Below are positions 1 through 8,926 of a stretch of 64,000 nt of DNA, in pieces (positions within the stretch are counted from its first letter, which is position 1; each line of letters starts with the position of its first letter). Both the position numbers and the translations under genes were made by a program. Source of the stretch: Dokdonella_A sp044227025 (GTDB taxonomy: Bacteria > Pseudomonadota > Gammaproteobacteria > Xanthomonadales > Rhodanobacteraceae); NCBI RefSeq assembly GCF_044227025.1, contig NZ_JBGAFX010000002.1:434001-498000 (forward strand), in the 5' to 3' direction. The notes beneath the pieces were generated by a model, which was not told the DNA's origin, ran no database searches, and saw nothing but the letters and a program-made list of their open reading frames with translations.

Positions 1-1
1 C

Positions 2-619
2 ACCGAGACCGCCGCCCCCGCCGCCGCCGTTGAAGCCGCCGCTGAAGCTGCCGCCGTTGCCACCGGTAGCGGCGTTGTCGTGGAAGTCCACGTGCGACAG
101 CACGACCGTGCCGCTATTGACGAACAGGCCACCGCCCGCGCCGAGACCACCGCCGCCGCCATACAAGCCGTCGCCGCCCTTGCCGCCGCGCGCGAGACCG
201 TGCGCGATGTCGACGTCGGAGATGGTGACGGTTGCACCAGCCGCATCGACGAACAGCACGCGATACGCATCCGCGCCGCTGATCGTCAGGCTCGCAGCAC
301 CCGGCCCGGTGATGCTCAAGGCCACGCGGATCGGCGGCAAGGGACTTGTGAGCGTGATCGTGCCGCTCACCGCGAACGTGATCACGCGACCCGGCGTCGC
401 CGTCAGCAAGGCATCGCGCAACGAGCCCGGACCCGAGTCCGCCGTGGTGGTCACGACGTAGGTGTCGAACACCTCGTGCGGCGACGCGGACGTAGCGCCC
501 TGCGCATTCGCCAGCGCCATGGACAACGCACACGCGACCAGCAGGCTGTGGGGCGGCATGTGCAAGCGGATGCGCGAATCGGCCGGCGCACGGCCGGTCT
601 TCGAAGGTGTTCGGCTCAT
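2..619 (-). CDS. Secreted beta-helix protein, N-terminal part only (runs off the left edge)
   Basis: The first 206 codons of a secreted protein are visible, read from an ATG at 619 with an AGGGGA ribosome site a few bases upstream. Residues about 24-42 are a hydrophobic signal segment ending near ANAQGA. The motif TTTADSGPGSLRDAL follows; it opens many extracellular right-handed parallel beta-helix proteins, and Gly-rich turns such as GGGGGLGAGGG appear from about residue 150. Its role is unknown; a surface or secreted adhesin-like protein is inferred. It is transcribed divergently from the delta-60/LRR gene, with 238 bp between the two starts. The C-terminus is not in the window, so whether it carries the IFxxGF(D/E) tail of its neighbours cannot be seen. 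Confidence 0.75.
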   Translation of the reverse strand, partial: MSRTPSKTGRAPADSRIRLHMPPHSLLVACALSMALANAQGATSASPHEVFDTYVVTTTADSGPGSLRDALLTATPGRVITFAVSGTITLTSPLPPIRVALSITGPGAASLTISGADAYRVLFVDAAGATVTISDVDIAHGLARGGKGGDGLYGGGGGLGAGGGLFVNSGTVVLSHVDFHDNAATGGNGGSFSGGFNGGGGGGGLG

Positions 620-857
620 GGTGTTCCCCTGCCGCGACCACACGCGCGCGATCGCCCGCGCCCGGTGCGCAACATACTCCCGCGCGCGCGGCGACACCAT
701 TGCCGTGGGGCCCGCGGGCGGATCGGAACGGTTGTCCACTCTGCGCACTTTCCCGCCTTGTTCGCGCCGGCCGGGCCACGCGAAGGCAGTGGCCCGGCTC
801 CGGTTTTATGGCTACTCTGCTGCGCCGACATCGCTCGGTCGGGACAGGGGCACATCG

Positions 858-3800
858 ATGAAGCGGAACGACGCAGGCAACGCGTGGATGCAGGCGTGGT
901 CGACGCGCCTGTCGGTCGTCGCGGCGGGACTGATCGGCGTCGGCAGCGCGCTCGCGCAGGTGCCGCAATCGCCGACGATATCGCTGACGATGGATGGCAC
1001 GGTGCTCGCCGCGACCACGACATCCGATGGTCGCTTCATCATCGGCGGCGACTTCACCCACGTCGGCGGCCAGCCTCACGCGCACATCGCGCGCCTCAAC
1101 GCCGACGGCTCGGTCGACAACGGCTGGAACCCGCAGGTCGACGACATCGTGACGGCACTGGCCACCGATGCGCTCGGCGCCGTCTACGCCGGCGGTTGCT
1201 TCAGCCATGCCAATGGCACAACACGCCACTACCTCGCGAAGTTCGCGCCCGACACCGGCGCCGTCGACGCGAACTGGAAACCAACGCCGGATGGCGGCTG
1301 CATCGATGCACTCGCCTACGACGGCAGCACGCATGTCTACGTTGCCGGTTCGTTCCTGCACGTCGACGGCATCGCGCAGCAGAAGATCGCCAGGCTCGAC
1401 ATCGGCGGCAGCGGCAGCGCCGACGCGGCCTGGACGCCAGCGCCGGACGCTCGTGTCCTCGCGATCGCGGTCGACAGCGGTGGCGCCGTCTACGTCGGCG
1501 GCGACTTCGCCAACGTCGGCGGCCAGTCGCGCGCGCGTGCCGCACGCGTTTCGCCGACGGCCCCGGCGATCGCCGACAGCTGGAATCCCGGTCCCGACTG
1601 CAGCGTGCGCACGATCGCGCCGGACAACGCGGGCTCGGTCTACCTCGGCGGATGCTTCATCCAGTTGAATGGCCTGTTCCGCCCGTTCGTCGCGAAGGTG
1701 TCGAGCGACGACGGCGCGCTCGATCCGAACTGGGGCAACGGCCCGATTCCCGATGGCAGCGTGAACACGTTGCACATCGCCGGCAACAAGCTCTACGCCG
1801 GCGGCGAATTCCACATCATCGGCGGTGCCTCGCGCGCGTACGCGGCTCGCCTCGCACTGACCGGCGCCGGCGCCCCCGACAGCTGGGACGCGATGCTCGA
1901 ATCGCGCTTCTACCAGGGCGTCCTCGCGCTCGCGCCGACGGCGACCGGCAACATCACGCTCGGCGGCGCGTTCAATCGATCCAATGGACTGCCGCGACGT
2001 GGCGTCGCGGTCGTGTCCACGCCAGGCAGCCTGCAACCCGCGGTCGATGCGACATCGCCGGGCCATGTGGAGGCGATCGTCGCGTTGCCTGCGGGTGGCG
2101 CGATCGTCGGTGGCACGTTCAATACCGCGGGCGGCGTCGACCGCAACGACCTGCTGCGGCTGAAGCCCGATGGCACGCTCGACCCGCTCTGGAACCCGGA
2201 CCCGAACGGCACCGTGTACGGACTGGCGGTGCGTGGCGGGTTCATCTATGTCGGCGGCTTGTTCGCGCAGATCGGTGGCCAGGCGGTCAACGGCCTTGCG
2301 CGCTTGTCCGACAGCGGCGTCACCGACACGACATGGACGCCGAGCGGGTTCGGCACGAAGCTTGCGGTCGACAGTACCGGCAGCGTCTACACGCTGTTGA
2401 ACGGCGGCATCGCGAAGATCCTGCCGGACGGGAGCACCGATACCAGCTGGACGCCGAATCCCGACAGCAGCATCTCGACGATGGCTGTCGATGCGACCGA
2501 CCGGCTCTACGTCGGCGGCTTCTTCCAGAACATCGGCGGACAGGCGCTGCCGTTCCTCGCGCGACTGCACCCGGACGGCACCGCCGATGCGTCCTGGGCA
2601 CCCGCAGCGAACGGCTTCGTGCAGGAACTCGTGCCCGACACGGCGGGCAACGTGATCGTGGCCGGCGCGTTTTCGAGCATCGGCGGCCAGCCCGTGTTCA
2701 CCGGCGTCGCCAAGCTGTCCGCCACCACCGCGCTCGCCGACGCGAACTGGCAGGCGCCGTTCTGCCCGGGTTCGAAGCTCGCGCTCGACCAGCCGCAGAC
2801 GCACGTATTCCTCACCAACTGCTACGCGTCGCTGATCCGGTTGCCGATGACAGGCCCCGCAGTCGATGCGGACGGTTGGGGCGCGCAGACCGGCGTCTAT
2901 CCCGGCGCGGCGATCAATGCGGTTGCCGCCGACGTCAACGGCACGATCCATGTCGGCGGCCTGTTCGATTCACTCAACGGCGTGTCGGCCGTGTCGCTCG
3001 CGACCCTGCCCGCGGCCGCGCCCGCGCTGGCGACGTCCGAGCGCACCTGGTTGACGGCGCTGTACACCGCGACGAACGGCGCGCAATGGATCTCACAGGA
3101 CAACTGGAACGGCGCGAACGGCACCGAATGCACGTGGTTCGGCGTGCACTGCGTGAACGGCCACGTGCTCGAGCTCAACCTGTTCGGCAACAACCTCGAC
3201 GGAACCTTGCCGAGTCTTGCCCCGCTGACGACCCTGCGCTCCGTCGACCTGCGCTTCAACGCACTGCACGGACCGCTGCCCGCGTTGACGGCACCGACGA
3301 CATTGACGACGTTCCTCGCGTCCGGCAACCAGTTGTCGGGGGCGATTCCGTCGATCTCGTCACTGGTGAACCTCGTCGACCTCGAACTCGACCACAACGC
3401 ATTCACCGGTTCGCTGCCGTCGTTGGCCGGCCTCGGCCACCTTGCGACCTTGCAGGTCGGATCCAACCAGCTGAGCGGCACGATCCCGTCCCTGCAGGCA
3501 TTGTCGGAACTCAAGCAGTTCAGTGTCGGCGACAACCAGCTCACGGGTGCAATCCCCGACCTCGGCGGCCTGACCGTCTGGAATCTCGACTTCTCGAACA
3601 ACCAGTTGAGCGGAACGATTCCGCTCGCGCCGTACGCGCTGTACTACTACGTCCAGCACAACACCCTCGGCGGCAACCTGCCCGATCTCGCGTCGATGCA
3701 TAACCTGGTCGTGTTCGATGCGAGCCACAACCAGCTCAGCGGCAACCTGCCCGACCTGTCCGGTGCCAACGGCCTGCAGGTGATCAATGTCGCCTTCAAC

Positions 3801-3971
3801 CAGCTCGGCGGAACCCTGCCGCCTCCGCCACCGAACCTGCAGCCGCAGGCGTCGGCGATCTGCCCGAACCTGTTCTTCCCGTACACCGAAAGCCCGGCCT
3901 GGGACGCAGCGACCGGCAACACGCCGTGGTACCTGCCGTGCGACCGGATCTTCGCGAGCGGGTTCGACTAG
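858..3971 (+). CDS. Secreted delta-60 repeat / leucine-rich repeat fusion protein with IFASGFD tail
   Basis: Encodes 1037 aa from an ATG preceded by AGGGG; the frame is open further upstream, but this start gives a clean signal peptide (about residues 1-33, ending GSALA). Residues about 45-720 hold repeated units of the type IIGGDFTHVGGxxHAHIARLNADGS, the 'delta-60' repeat, which is predicted to form beta-propeller-like domains. A cap-like stretch (ATNGAQW...CTWFGVHC) near 733-765 is followed by about ten 22-residue leucine-rich repeats of the plant-type pattern LSGxIPSLxxLxxLxxLxLxxNQ (about 768-994). The last residues are DRIFASGFD, the tail seen in five other secreted proteins here. Extracellular location is inferred; substrate and role are unknown. 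The propeller-plus-LRR combination suggests protein binding or adhesion. Confidence 0.85.
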   Translation: MKRNDAGNAWMQAWSTRLSVVAAGLIGVGSALAQVPQSPTISLTMDGTVLAATTTSDGRFIIGGDFTHVGGQPHAHIARLNADGSVDNGWNPQVDDIVTALATDALGAVYAGGCFSHANGTTRHYLAKFAPDTGAVDANWKPTPDGGCIDALAYDGSTHVYVAGSFLHVDGIAQQKIARLDIGGSGSADAAWTPAPDARVLAIAVDSGGAVYVGGDFANVGGQSRARAARVSPTAPAIADSWNPGPDCSVRTIAPDNAGSVYLGGCFIQLNGLFRPFVAKVSSDDGALDPNWGNGPIPDGSVNTLHIAGNKLYAGGEFHIIGGASRAYAARLALTGAGAPDSWDAMLESRFYQGVLALAPTATGNITLGGAFNRSNGLPRRGVAVVSTPGSLQPAVDATSPGHVEAIVALPAGGAIVGGTFNTAGGVDRNDLLRLKPDGTLDPLWNPDPNGTVYGLAVRGGFIYVGGLFAQIGGQAVNGLARLSDSGVTDTTWTPSGFGTKLAVDSTGSVYTLLNGGIAKILPDGSTDTSWTPNPDSSISTMAVDATDRLYVGGFFQNIGGQALPFLARLHPDGTADASWAPAANGFVQELVPDTAGNVIVAGAFSSIGGQPVFTGVAKLSATTALADANWQAPFCPGSKLALDQPQTHVFLTNCYASLIRLPMTGPAVDADGWGAQTGVYPGAAINAVAADVNGTIHVGGLFDSLNGVSAVSLATLPAAAPALATSERTWLTALYTATNGAQWISQDNWNGANGTECTWFGVHCVNGHVLELNLFGNNLDGTLPSLAPLTTLRSVDLRFNALHGPLPALTAPTTLTTFLASGNQLSGAIPSISSLVNLVDLELDHNAFTGSLPSLAGLGHLATLQVGSNQLSGTIPSLQALSELKQFSVGDNQLTGAIPDLGGLTVWNLDFSNNQLSGTIPLAPYALYYYVQHNTLGGNLPDLASMHNLVVFDASHNQLSGNLPDLSGANGLQVINVAFNQLGGTLPPPPPNLQPQASAICPNLFFPYTESPAWDAATGNTPWYLPCDRIFASGFD

Positions 3972-4053
3972 CGGATCGGACGCGAGACGAGCCCCCGGAA
4001 CGTCGGATCGCGATCAAAATCGGTCCGCCGACACATTCGGTACAAGCACCCGC

Positions 4054-4389
4054 GCACTCCCTCGCTCCGGCGTTGCACCCATTGGGTGCACGCTCGCAAA
4101 TCGCGGATGCGATGTCGCAAATAAAATTTGCGACCGGGCAAATCGGATATGCGCCCGGGCAAAGCTGATTTGCGCAAGAGCAAATCCGATTTGCTCGCGA
4201 TCAAATCGGATGTGCAAGGTCGCACCGATGGAATGAAACGTCGCACCGGATTCATGCGACGTCGGAGCCCGGAGGTCCGGGCGTCCATGAAATGTTTGCG
4301 AGGTCGCATCCGCGATTTGCTCGCGCGCACCAAAAAGGTGCAAGGCCGCACCGAATCTTTGCAGCGGAGCAAATCGGCGCTGCGGCCGC
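4054..4389. repeat. Array of sixteen 21-bp units built on small covarying palindromes
   Basis: Sixteen consecutive units of exactly 21 bp fill this stretch. Most units start with a 15-bp imperfect palindrome of the form GCAnnn...nnnTGC followed by six GC-rich bases. Arms differ between units yet stay complementary: GCACCCAtTGGGTGC at 4075, GCAAATaaaATTTGC at 4117, GCAAATCcGATTTGC at 4180 and GCACCaaaaaGGTGC at 4327. The units at 4264 and 4285 and the outermost one are poor matches. Because 21 is a multiple of three, all frames show seven-residue periodicity on both strands (for example MRPGKSD, LLAIKSD), but no frame has convincing coding features. It lies between the delta-60/LRR gene and the PAP2 gene. 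Function unknown. Confidence 0.85.
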
Positions 4390-4539
4390 ATGGCGCAAGC
4401 GTCAACGCATCGACCGTCGGCCATCGGCCGGCGCCATTCGGGTCCTGGATATGCGGGCTCCGCCACGGAGCCCCGGGTATCGAACCCGGTTGCCCCTTCC
4501 CAGACGCCGGAACGAGTGCCGCGTCGACGCACGACGAAA

Positions 4540-5256
4540 ATGCTGCCCGCGAAAGCCTGGCGAAAGCTCCCGGGCACAGGCTCGTGGTCGGCGCGACATG
4601 GTCGTCGTCATCGGATCGGGGGAGCGTCGCATCGGCTCATTCTTCTTTCCACACTCGCGGCAGTCGGTGGATTGCTCTGCCCGCAGGCAGCGCATGCCGG
4701 AGGCGGACCCTTCGGCATCGACCACCGCATCGCCTACGACAACAGCGGCATCTGGAAGCGCAGCAATCAGACGCTGCTGATCAACGGCACCATCCTGACC
4801 GTGATCGGCGGCTCGCTGATACTCGGCGACCAGGACGGCCTCGGCGACACGTTCTGGCGATCGCTCGACGCGATGGCGATATCAGGCGCGATTGCGGAAG
4901 GCGGGAAACTGGTTTTCCAGCGCGAACGTCCTTCGCAGACGTCGGACCCGAACCGGTTCTTCAAAGGCAGCGGCAACCAGAGTTTTCCCAGCGGCGAGGT
5001 CGCCGCCATCGCCGGCGCCGTCACGCCTTTCATGGTCAAGTATGGTCGCGATGATCCCGCTGTCTACGCGTTGGAGCTGCTGCCGCTGTACGACGCGATC
5101 GCACGCGTAAAGACCCATGGGCACTGGCAAAGCGATGTGCTGGTCGGATGGGGCATCGGCACGGCGGTCGGCATCTGGGCCGGGCGTCGAGAACACCCGC
5201 TGATCGTCAGCTGGATGCCCCACGGCATCCAGGTGGGATACACGCATCGATTCTAG
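4540..5256 (+). CDS. PAP2-family phosphatase-like protein, secreted or membrane-anchored
   Basis: 238 aa from an ATG at 4540. A long basic n-region and a hydrophobic stretch (about 32-52, ending AAHA) form a signal peptide. The three PAP2 (type 2 phosphatidic acid phosphatase) signatures are present: KLVFQRERP (KX6RP, residues 123-131), SFPSGE (148-153) and RVKTHGHWQSD (RX5HX3D, 189-199). In classical members the second motif is PSGH, and its His is the general acid/base; here that position is Glu153. The protein may act on a periplasmic lipid phosphate or diphosphate, or may be altered in activity. The frame is open upstream into the 21-bp array, so the start is uncertain. The ribosome site is weak. 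Confidence 0.7.
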   Translation: MLPAKAWRKLPGTGSWSARHGRRHRIGGASHRLILLSTLAAVGGLLCPQAAHAGGGPFGIDHRIAYDNSGIWKRSNQTLLINGTILTVIGGSLILGDQDGLGDTFWRSLDAMAISGAIAEGGKLVFQRERPSQTSDPNRFFKGSGNQSFPSGEVAAIAGAVTPFMVKYGRDDPAVYALELLPLYDAIARVKTHGHWQSDVLVGWGIGTAVGIWAGRREHPLIVSWMPHGIQVGYTHRF

Positions 5257-5385
5257 CCGTCGGGGCAAACGCCCTGTCCGCAACGGGCAATTACTCCGTG
5301 CACCTAGTTTCCAGCCGCAGGCCCGTGCGCGCGTCGCCGCGGACGATCGCAGCGCACGGGTCTGCATCAGCGACGCGTCAGCCGA

Positions 5386-6222
5386 TCAGGGTGACAGGAC
5401 GCACGTCTGGGACGATGAACCGCCACCGCTGGCGGTACCGCACACCCAGTGGCTGGTCACGGCGGTGCCCCACCACGCCGTGAACAGGTCGCGCCATCCG
5501 CGGTAGGACGGCGACGATTCCCCGCCCGGGAAATCGACCGTCATGTGGTGCAGCCCATCGCGGCTTGCAGGGATCGTGTTGCCGTCGGAATCCTTGGCGG
5601 AGTCGGGCACCAGCGTGTAGCGCTGCTCGTCGTCGGAGATCTTGAACTGCGCACGACCATCCTTGAACGTCACCGTGACGGTGATGCGCGTCGGGTCCGA
5701 CGCGAATGTCAGGCCGGAGTTTTGCGCGATCAAGTCCCTGACCTGCTGCGCGTCCGGGTTGAGCGGGTACTGGCCCATGTAGCCGCCGAGCCAGTCGCCG
5801 AACTGCGTGGCACCCCCCGAGGTGCGGAACATGTCGAACACGCTGTCGCCCGATCGGCCGGAATTGATCGCCTGCGGCAGGTTGAGCACCACCGCCTTGG
5901 CCAATCCGCCGGTGCCCGACCAGACATCGGCCGCGTGGAAGAAATACTGGCTGTATGCCGGCTCGACGCTCAAGGGACTGGCGAAGTAGGTGTACCGGTG
6001 CAATTCCGGCTCGTACGTCCGGACGACCTCGAACTTGCGCAGCTGGCGGTTCGGGAAATTGTAGAGGTAGCGTTGCCCGGTGCCCTGGCCGATCGCCATC
6101 TGTTGCCACTGCATTTCCGTCGTGCAGTTGGCACAGTTCGTCGCGGTGACCAGGGTCACCGCTCCCACGGGCATCGCGCAGAAGAGTCCGAGCAGGGCGG
6201 CTCCGCTTATCGCTTTCAACAT
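5386..6222 (-). CDS. Secreted hypothetical protein
   Basis: 278 aa. The start at 6222 is chosen over an upstream in-frame ATG because AAGGAG lies 7 bases before it and the product then begins with a clean signal peptide (MLKAISGAALLGLF..., cleavage near PVGA, about residue 21). The mature protein opens with TNCANC, a CxxC pair, and ends near a Gly/Ser-rich stretch and CVLSP. No family is recognised. The Cys pairs suggest disulphides in the periplasm or outside the cell. It converges with the PAP2 gene, leaving about 130 bp between the stops with no clear terminator. Confidence 0.7.
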   Translation of the reverse strand: MLKAISGAALLGLFCAMPVGAVTLVTATNCANCTTEMQWQQMAIGQGTGQRYLYNFPNRQLRKFEVVRTYEPELHRYTYFASPLSVEPAYSQYFFHAADVWSGTGGLAKAVVLNLPQAINSGRSGDSVFDMFRTSGGATQFGDWLGGYMGQYPLNPDAQQVRDLIAQNSGLTFASDPTRITVTVTFKDGRAQFKISDDEQRYTLVPDSAKDSDGNTIPASRDGLHHMTVDFPGGESSPSYRGWRDLFTAWWGTAVTSHWVCGTASGGGSSSQTCVLSP

Positions 6223-6736
6223 GCATTGCTCCTTGGTTTTCATCGTTACAGCAGCGTCCCTGGTTGCCGGGACTCGCAAACGATCCGCGCCGCGCAGGCG
6301 TGGCGACGGATCGGATCAGTGGGCGCGCCTCCATTCAGCGAGGGTGACGGCGGACTCGACGAACACGGCGCGAGCGACGTCGTCGATCATCCATCCGCGG
6401 TATTTGCGCGCTTTGTAAAGTGTAGACAGGTGGCTTTTGTGCTGGCAAGCGCACGACAGTGGTGACCTGGTGCACTACAGATGCGGGTACTGCGGCTTCT
6501 GGATCCAGCCGGAATGCGCGGAGGGAAGGGATCGAGGCGGCGCCGCTTCTGCAGGGGCGCCAGAAGGCGAGGTGTGCTTTCGGGAAAACGCTTTAAATCA
6601 TGGTGCGAAGCGGGTCGCAGTGACTGCTTGACGAGGATTCAGAGCCGGAAATGCATTCCGGCCCCGTTGGCGTCAGCTGGCATGCCGACCATCCGCGCGA
6701 TTCGAACGGATGAATCTCCGCCCATTTCGTTCTGCC
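6223..6736. other. Intergenic region without a recognised gene
   Basis: About 510 bp between two minus-strand genes. Short open frames exist (for example 6437-6631 on the plus strand) but none has a convincing start site, family motif or codon pattern. Only the first 20-30 bp belong to a recognised signal, the ribosome site of the secreted protein that starts at 6222. A promoter for that gene is expected here but no clear -35/-10 pair is visible. Confidence 0.5.
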
Positions 6737-6946
6737 CTACGCGCCCGCGTTGCGCAGGAAGCGCGTCGTCAGCGTACGCGCCCAGTAGCGCGGCACGCCG
6801 TGGTCGTTCTGCAGGTGTTCGACGACATCGTTGGATTTGCGGTTCGCGGCGTCGAACGCACGCAGCACGCGGTCCCAGTGCGCGAGCGGCTTGCCGGTCT
6901 TCTCGATGACCTGGTCATCGCCAACGTTCCAGTAGTCTGCCTTCAT
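6737..6946 (-). CDS. Small DUF4287-like protein
   Basis: 69 aa from an ATG at 6946, with GGAGT 8 bases upstream. The sequence KTGKPLAHWDRVLRAFD...VVEHLQNDHGVPRYWARTL resembles the DUF4287 domain (TGKxWxEWxxxLD...HLxxxHGVxxWWAQ), a small helical domain of unknown function often found alone or joined to other domains in Proteobacteria. No signal peptide or membrane segment is visible, so it should be cytoplasmic. It is divergent from the GFA-family gene at 7225. The family call is by motif only. Confidence 0.65.
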   Translation of the reverse strand: MKADYWNVGDDQVIEKTGKPLAHWDRVLRAFDAANRKSNDVVEHLQNDHGVPRYWARTLTTRFLRNAGA

Positions 6947-7224
6947 GTGCGTACTCCTGCCGGCGGGAGGCCGACGTGTGTGCCGCAGAACGTCGAAAAG
7001 GGGCCGGGTTGGACACGCCGCCCCACCCATCGGACGCCATCGCCATGACGGAGACGACGGCGCGCAGCCCTGCGGCGCATGCGCACGCTTCGCCCATCCC
7101 GAACGGCATCGGTCGAGGAGCGAGGATAAGCCATGCCGCACTGTTCTCGGACTACACTCCGGCGCATCGCGTCGATGCCATCGGCAGCGCGAGCCCATCG
7201 AGCACACTCACGACACGGGGCCCC

Positions 7225-7686
7225 ATGAAAGAACACGACGCCGTTACCGCGGAGATCTTCGAAGGCGGCTGCCGCTGCGGCGCCGTGCGCTACCGCCTCA
7301 CGCTGGCGGCTTTGCCGCGCAGCTACGCCTGCCACTGCCACCAGTGCCAGCGCTGGAGCGGCAGCGCCTTCAGCCAGAACCTGTTCGTGCCGGAGACGGC
7401 GTTGAGCGTGACCGGGCCGTTGTTGCACTACGACCTCACGACCGCCGATCGCACCAGCCATCAACACCTGTGCGCGAACTGCCACGCGCGCGTCTACAAC
7501 ACCAACACGCGCCGCCCGGGCATCGCCGTCGTCCGCGCGGGTACGCTCGACCGGTCCGAAGAACTGACCTGCGCGCTGCACATCTACACCTCGTCCAAGC
7601 AGGCGTGGGTGGTATTGCCCGACGGGGCCATGGCATTCCCCGAGGCCGCACCGGTCGAAGCGATGATCGCGGCATTGCAGGTTTGA
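7225..7686 (+). CDS. GFA (glutathione-dependent formaldehyde-activating enzyme) family protein
   Basis: 153 aa. The zinc-binding pattern of the GFA/CENP-V fold is clear: GGCRCGAVRY (C16, C18), CHCHQCQRW (Cys at about 37, 39 and 42) and CANC (about 84-87). The original family member catalyses formation of S-hydroxymethylglutathione, but most family members are uncharacterised, so the substrate here is unknown. The ATG at 7225 is used because the conserved domain begins only about a dozen residues later; the frame is open to 6976 but that extension has no domain. Cytoplasmic. It stands alone between divergent and convergent neighbours. Confidence 0.85.
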   Translation: MKEHDAVTAEIFEGGCRCGAVRYRLTLAALPRSYACHCHQCQRWSGSAFSQNLFVPETALSVTGPLLHYDLTTADRTSHQHLCANCHARVYNTNTRRPGIAVVRAGTLDRSEELTCALHIYTSSKQAWVVLPDGAMAFPEAAPVEAMIAALQV

Positions 7687-7838
7687 GCGAGGCCCCTGCG
7701 CGCGCGTCGACGTGTCTCAAGGCTTGGGGATGAGCGGCACTGACGATGTTGGCGCCATCGGCCCACCGCTGCGGCGGACGCAGCGAGCACCCGGCTTTCA
7801 AACGAATAATTTCTCCGTCCCCTTTGATTCCCATCCCT

Positions 7839-8483
7839 TCACGCCGCGGCTTTCCCGGGCCGCGGCGTGTCGGCAGGCGCCGGCAGCCACAGCTCGTTGA
7901 ACTTGCTCCACGCGAGCACGCCGAAATACAACGCGCCGAACGCGAGCACCTTCCACGGGTGGTCGACCCAGTCACCGCTCATGCCGTGGGGGAACTGCAT
8001 CGCCGTGACGAAGTCCGGCGTGATCGCGAGGCGCGGCAGCGGCAGGAACAAGGTGATGAAGCATCCGGCGAGATAGGTGCCCGCGGAAATCCCCCAGGCC
8101 GTCTGCATGCGCTTCGCCGCGTCTTCGCTCGTCGTGCGGTTCGCGAGCAGGTACCAGAACCGGCATACGAACAACCAGCCGAACACCCAGATCGGCCAGC
8201 TGCTGGAGAACGCGGCGGCGAACGCGAGCACGAAAAGCAGGTACGCCGCGGACAGTCCCGCCATGGCGAGGAATTTGCCGGCGCGCGACATGTCGCTGAT
8301 GACCATCGAACCGATCATCGCGCTCGAATGCATGACGATGAATTCGAACAGCATCGTCAGCATCAGGTTCTTGACGCGCGCGGGGCCGCCGATCTTCGCC
8401 GGATCGATCCATGCCCACAGGAACACCGTGGCCGAGAGGGCATCGGGCATCGCGGCCAGCACGCGGGGAGTGATCGGGCGCAT
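7839..8483 (-). CDS. Polytopic membrane protein of unknown function
   Basis: 214 aa, with about five predicted transmembrane segments (for example LLFVLAFAAAFSSSWPIWVFGWLF and the stretch GISAGTYLAGCFITLFLP). No catalytic motif is recognised. The ATG at 8483 is taken as the start because upstream sequence in frame translates only a palindromic repeat cluster. The frame reads through three of those repeats, which explains why a much longer open frame exists upstream. It converges with the GFA gene, about 150 bp apart. Confidence 0.75.
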   Translation of the reverse strand: MRPITPRVLAAMPDALSATVFLWAWIDPAKIGGPARVKNLMLTMLFEFIVMHSSAMIGSMVISDMSRAGKFLAMAGLSAAYLLFVLAFAAAFSSSWPIWVFGWLFVCRFWYLLANRTTSEDAAKRMQTAWGISAGTYLAGCFITLFLPLPRLAITPDFVTAMQFPHGMSGDWVDHPWKVLAFGALYFGVLAWSKFNELWLPAPADTPRPGKAAA

Positions 8484-8556
8484 GCGGGCAGTCTGCCACA
8501 AGGGCCTGCGTTCGCCGCAACGCTCTGGATCGCCGGGACGCGCCGCGCATCTTTTT

Positions 8557-8809
8557 TGTGGGAGCGGCGGAAGCCGCGATGCTCTTGCAGTAAGGAATGA
8601 AAGCATCGCGACTTCCGTCGCTCCCACAAGAGCAGGGAGCAAGGAAGTCGCAACAGCATCGCTCGAAGCAGCAGCTTTCTGTGGGAGCGGCGGAAGCCGC
8701 GATGCTGTTTTCGCTCGATGGCCAGGAGCATCGCGGCTTGCGCCGCTCCCACAAAAGCGCCACGCCTTGTGGTGATCCCGAACAGCATCGCGGCTTCCGC
8801 CGCTCCCAC
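8557..8809. repeat. Cluster of palindromic repeats, TGTGGGAGCGG...CGATGCT family
   Basis: Two full inverted-repeat units (8557-8628 and 8680-8753) and one half unit (8785-8809). Each full unit is TGTGGGAGCGGCGGAAGCCGC followed by GATGCT, a variable loop of about 20-25 bases, and the reverse complement. The same family recurs at 18671-19162, 22798-22873, 26978-27050 and inside 35530-36190. Size, hairpin design and dispersal fit REP/BIME-type elements. The copies lie between the start of the membrane-protein gene (8483) and the secreted glycosidase-like gene (8927). Confidence 0.9.
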
Positions 8810-8926
8810 GTACAGCTTCAGCGCGCCGGCGTGGTAGTAGAACGCGCATGCATCGCCAATCTGTCGACCCGCGCACAGGCGCCTGCATCGAAAAGCGCAC
8901 ACTCGCGCGATGCGGAGGTGGTCGTG

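Noticed and set aside
80..3703. Very long open frame (1207 codons) overlapping the delta-60/LRR gene, and a 945-codon frame on the other strand
   Set aside because: Rich in Arg/His/Gln as expected for shifted reading of GC-rich DNA; no domain or start signal, while the frame at 858-3971 has clear repeats, signal peptide and tail.
4455..4500. tRNA T-arm-like sequence on the minus strand (GGTTCGATACCC flanked by hairpin arms)
   Set aside because: The flanking GGGCTCC/GGAGCCC pair folds on itself next to the T-arm-like loop, and no anticodon or D-arm lies within a normal distance, so it is not a tRNA or tmRNA.
4128..5054. Open frame of 308 codons across the 21-bp array with seven-residue repeats
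   Set aside because: The periodicity comes from the 21-bp DNA step and appears in several frames on both strands; the frame runs into the wrong frame of the PAP2 gene.
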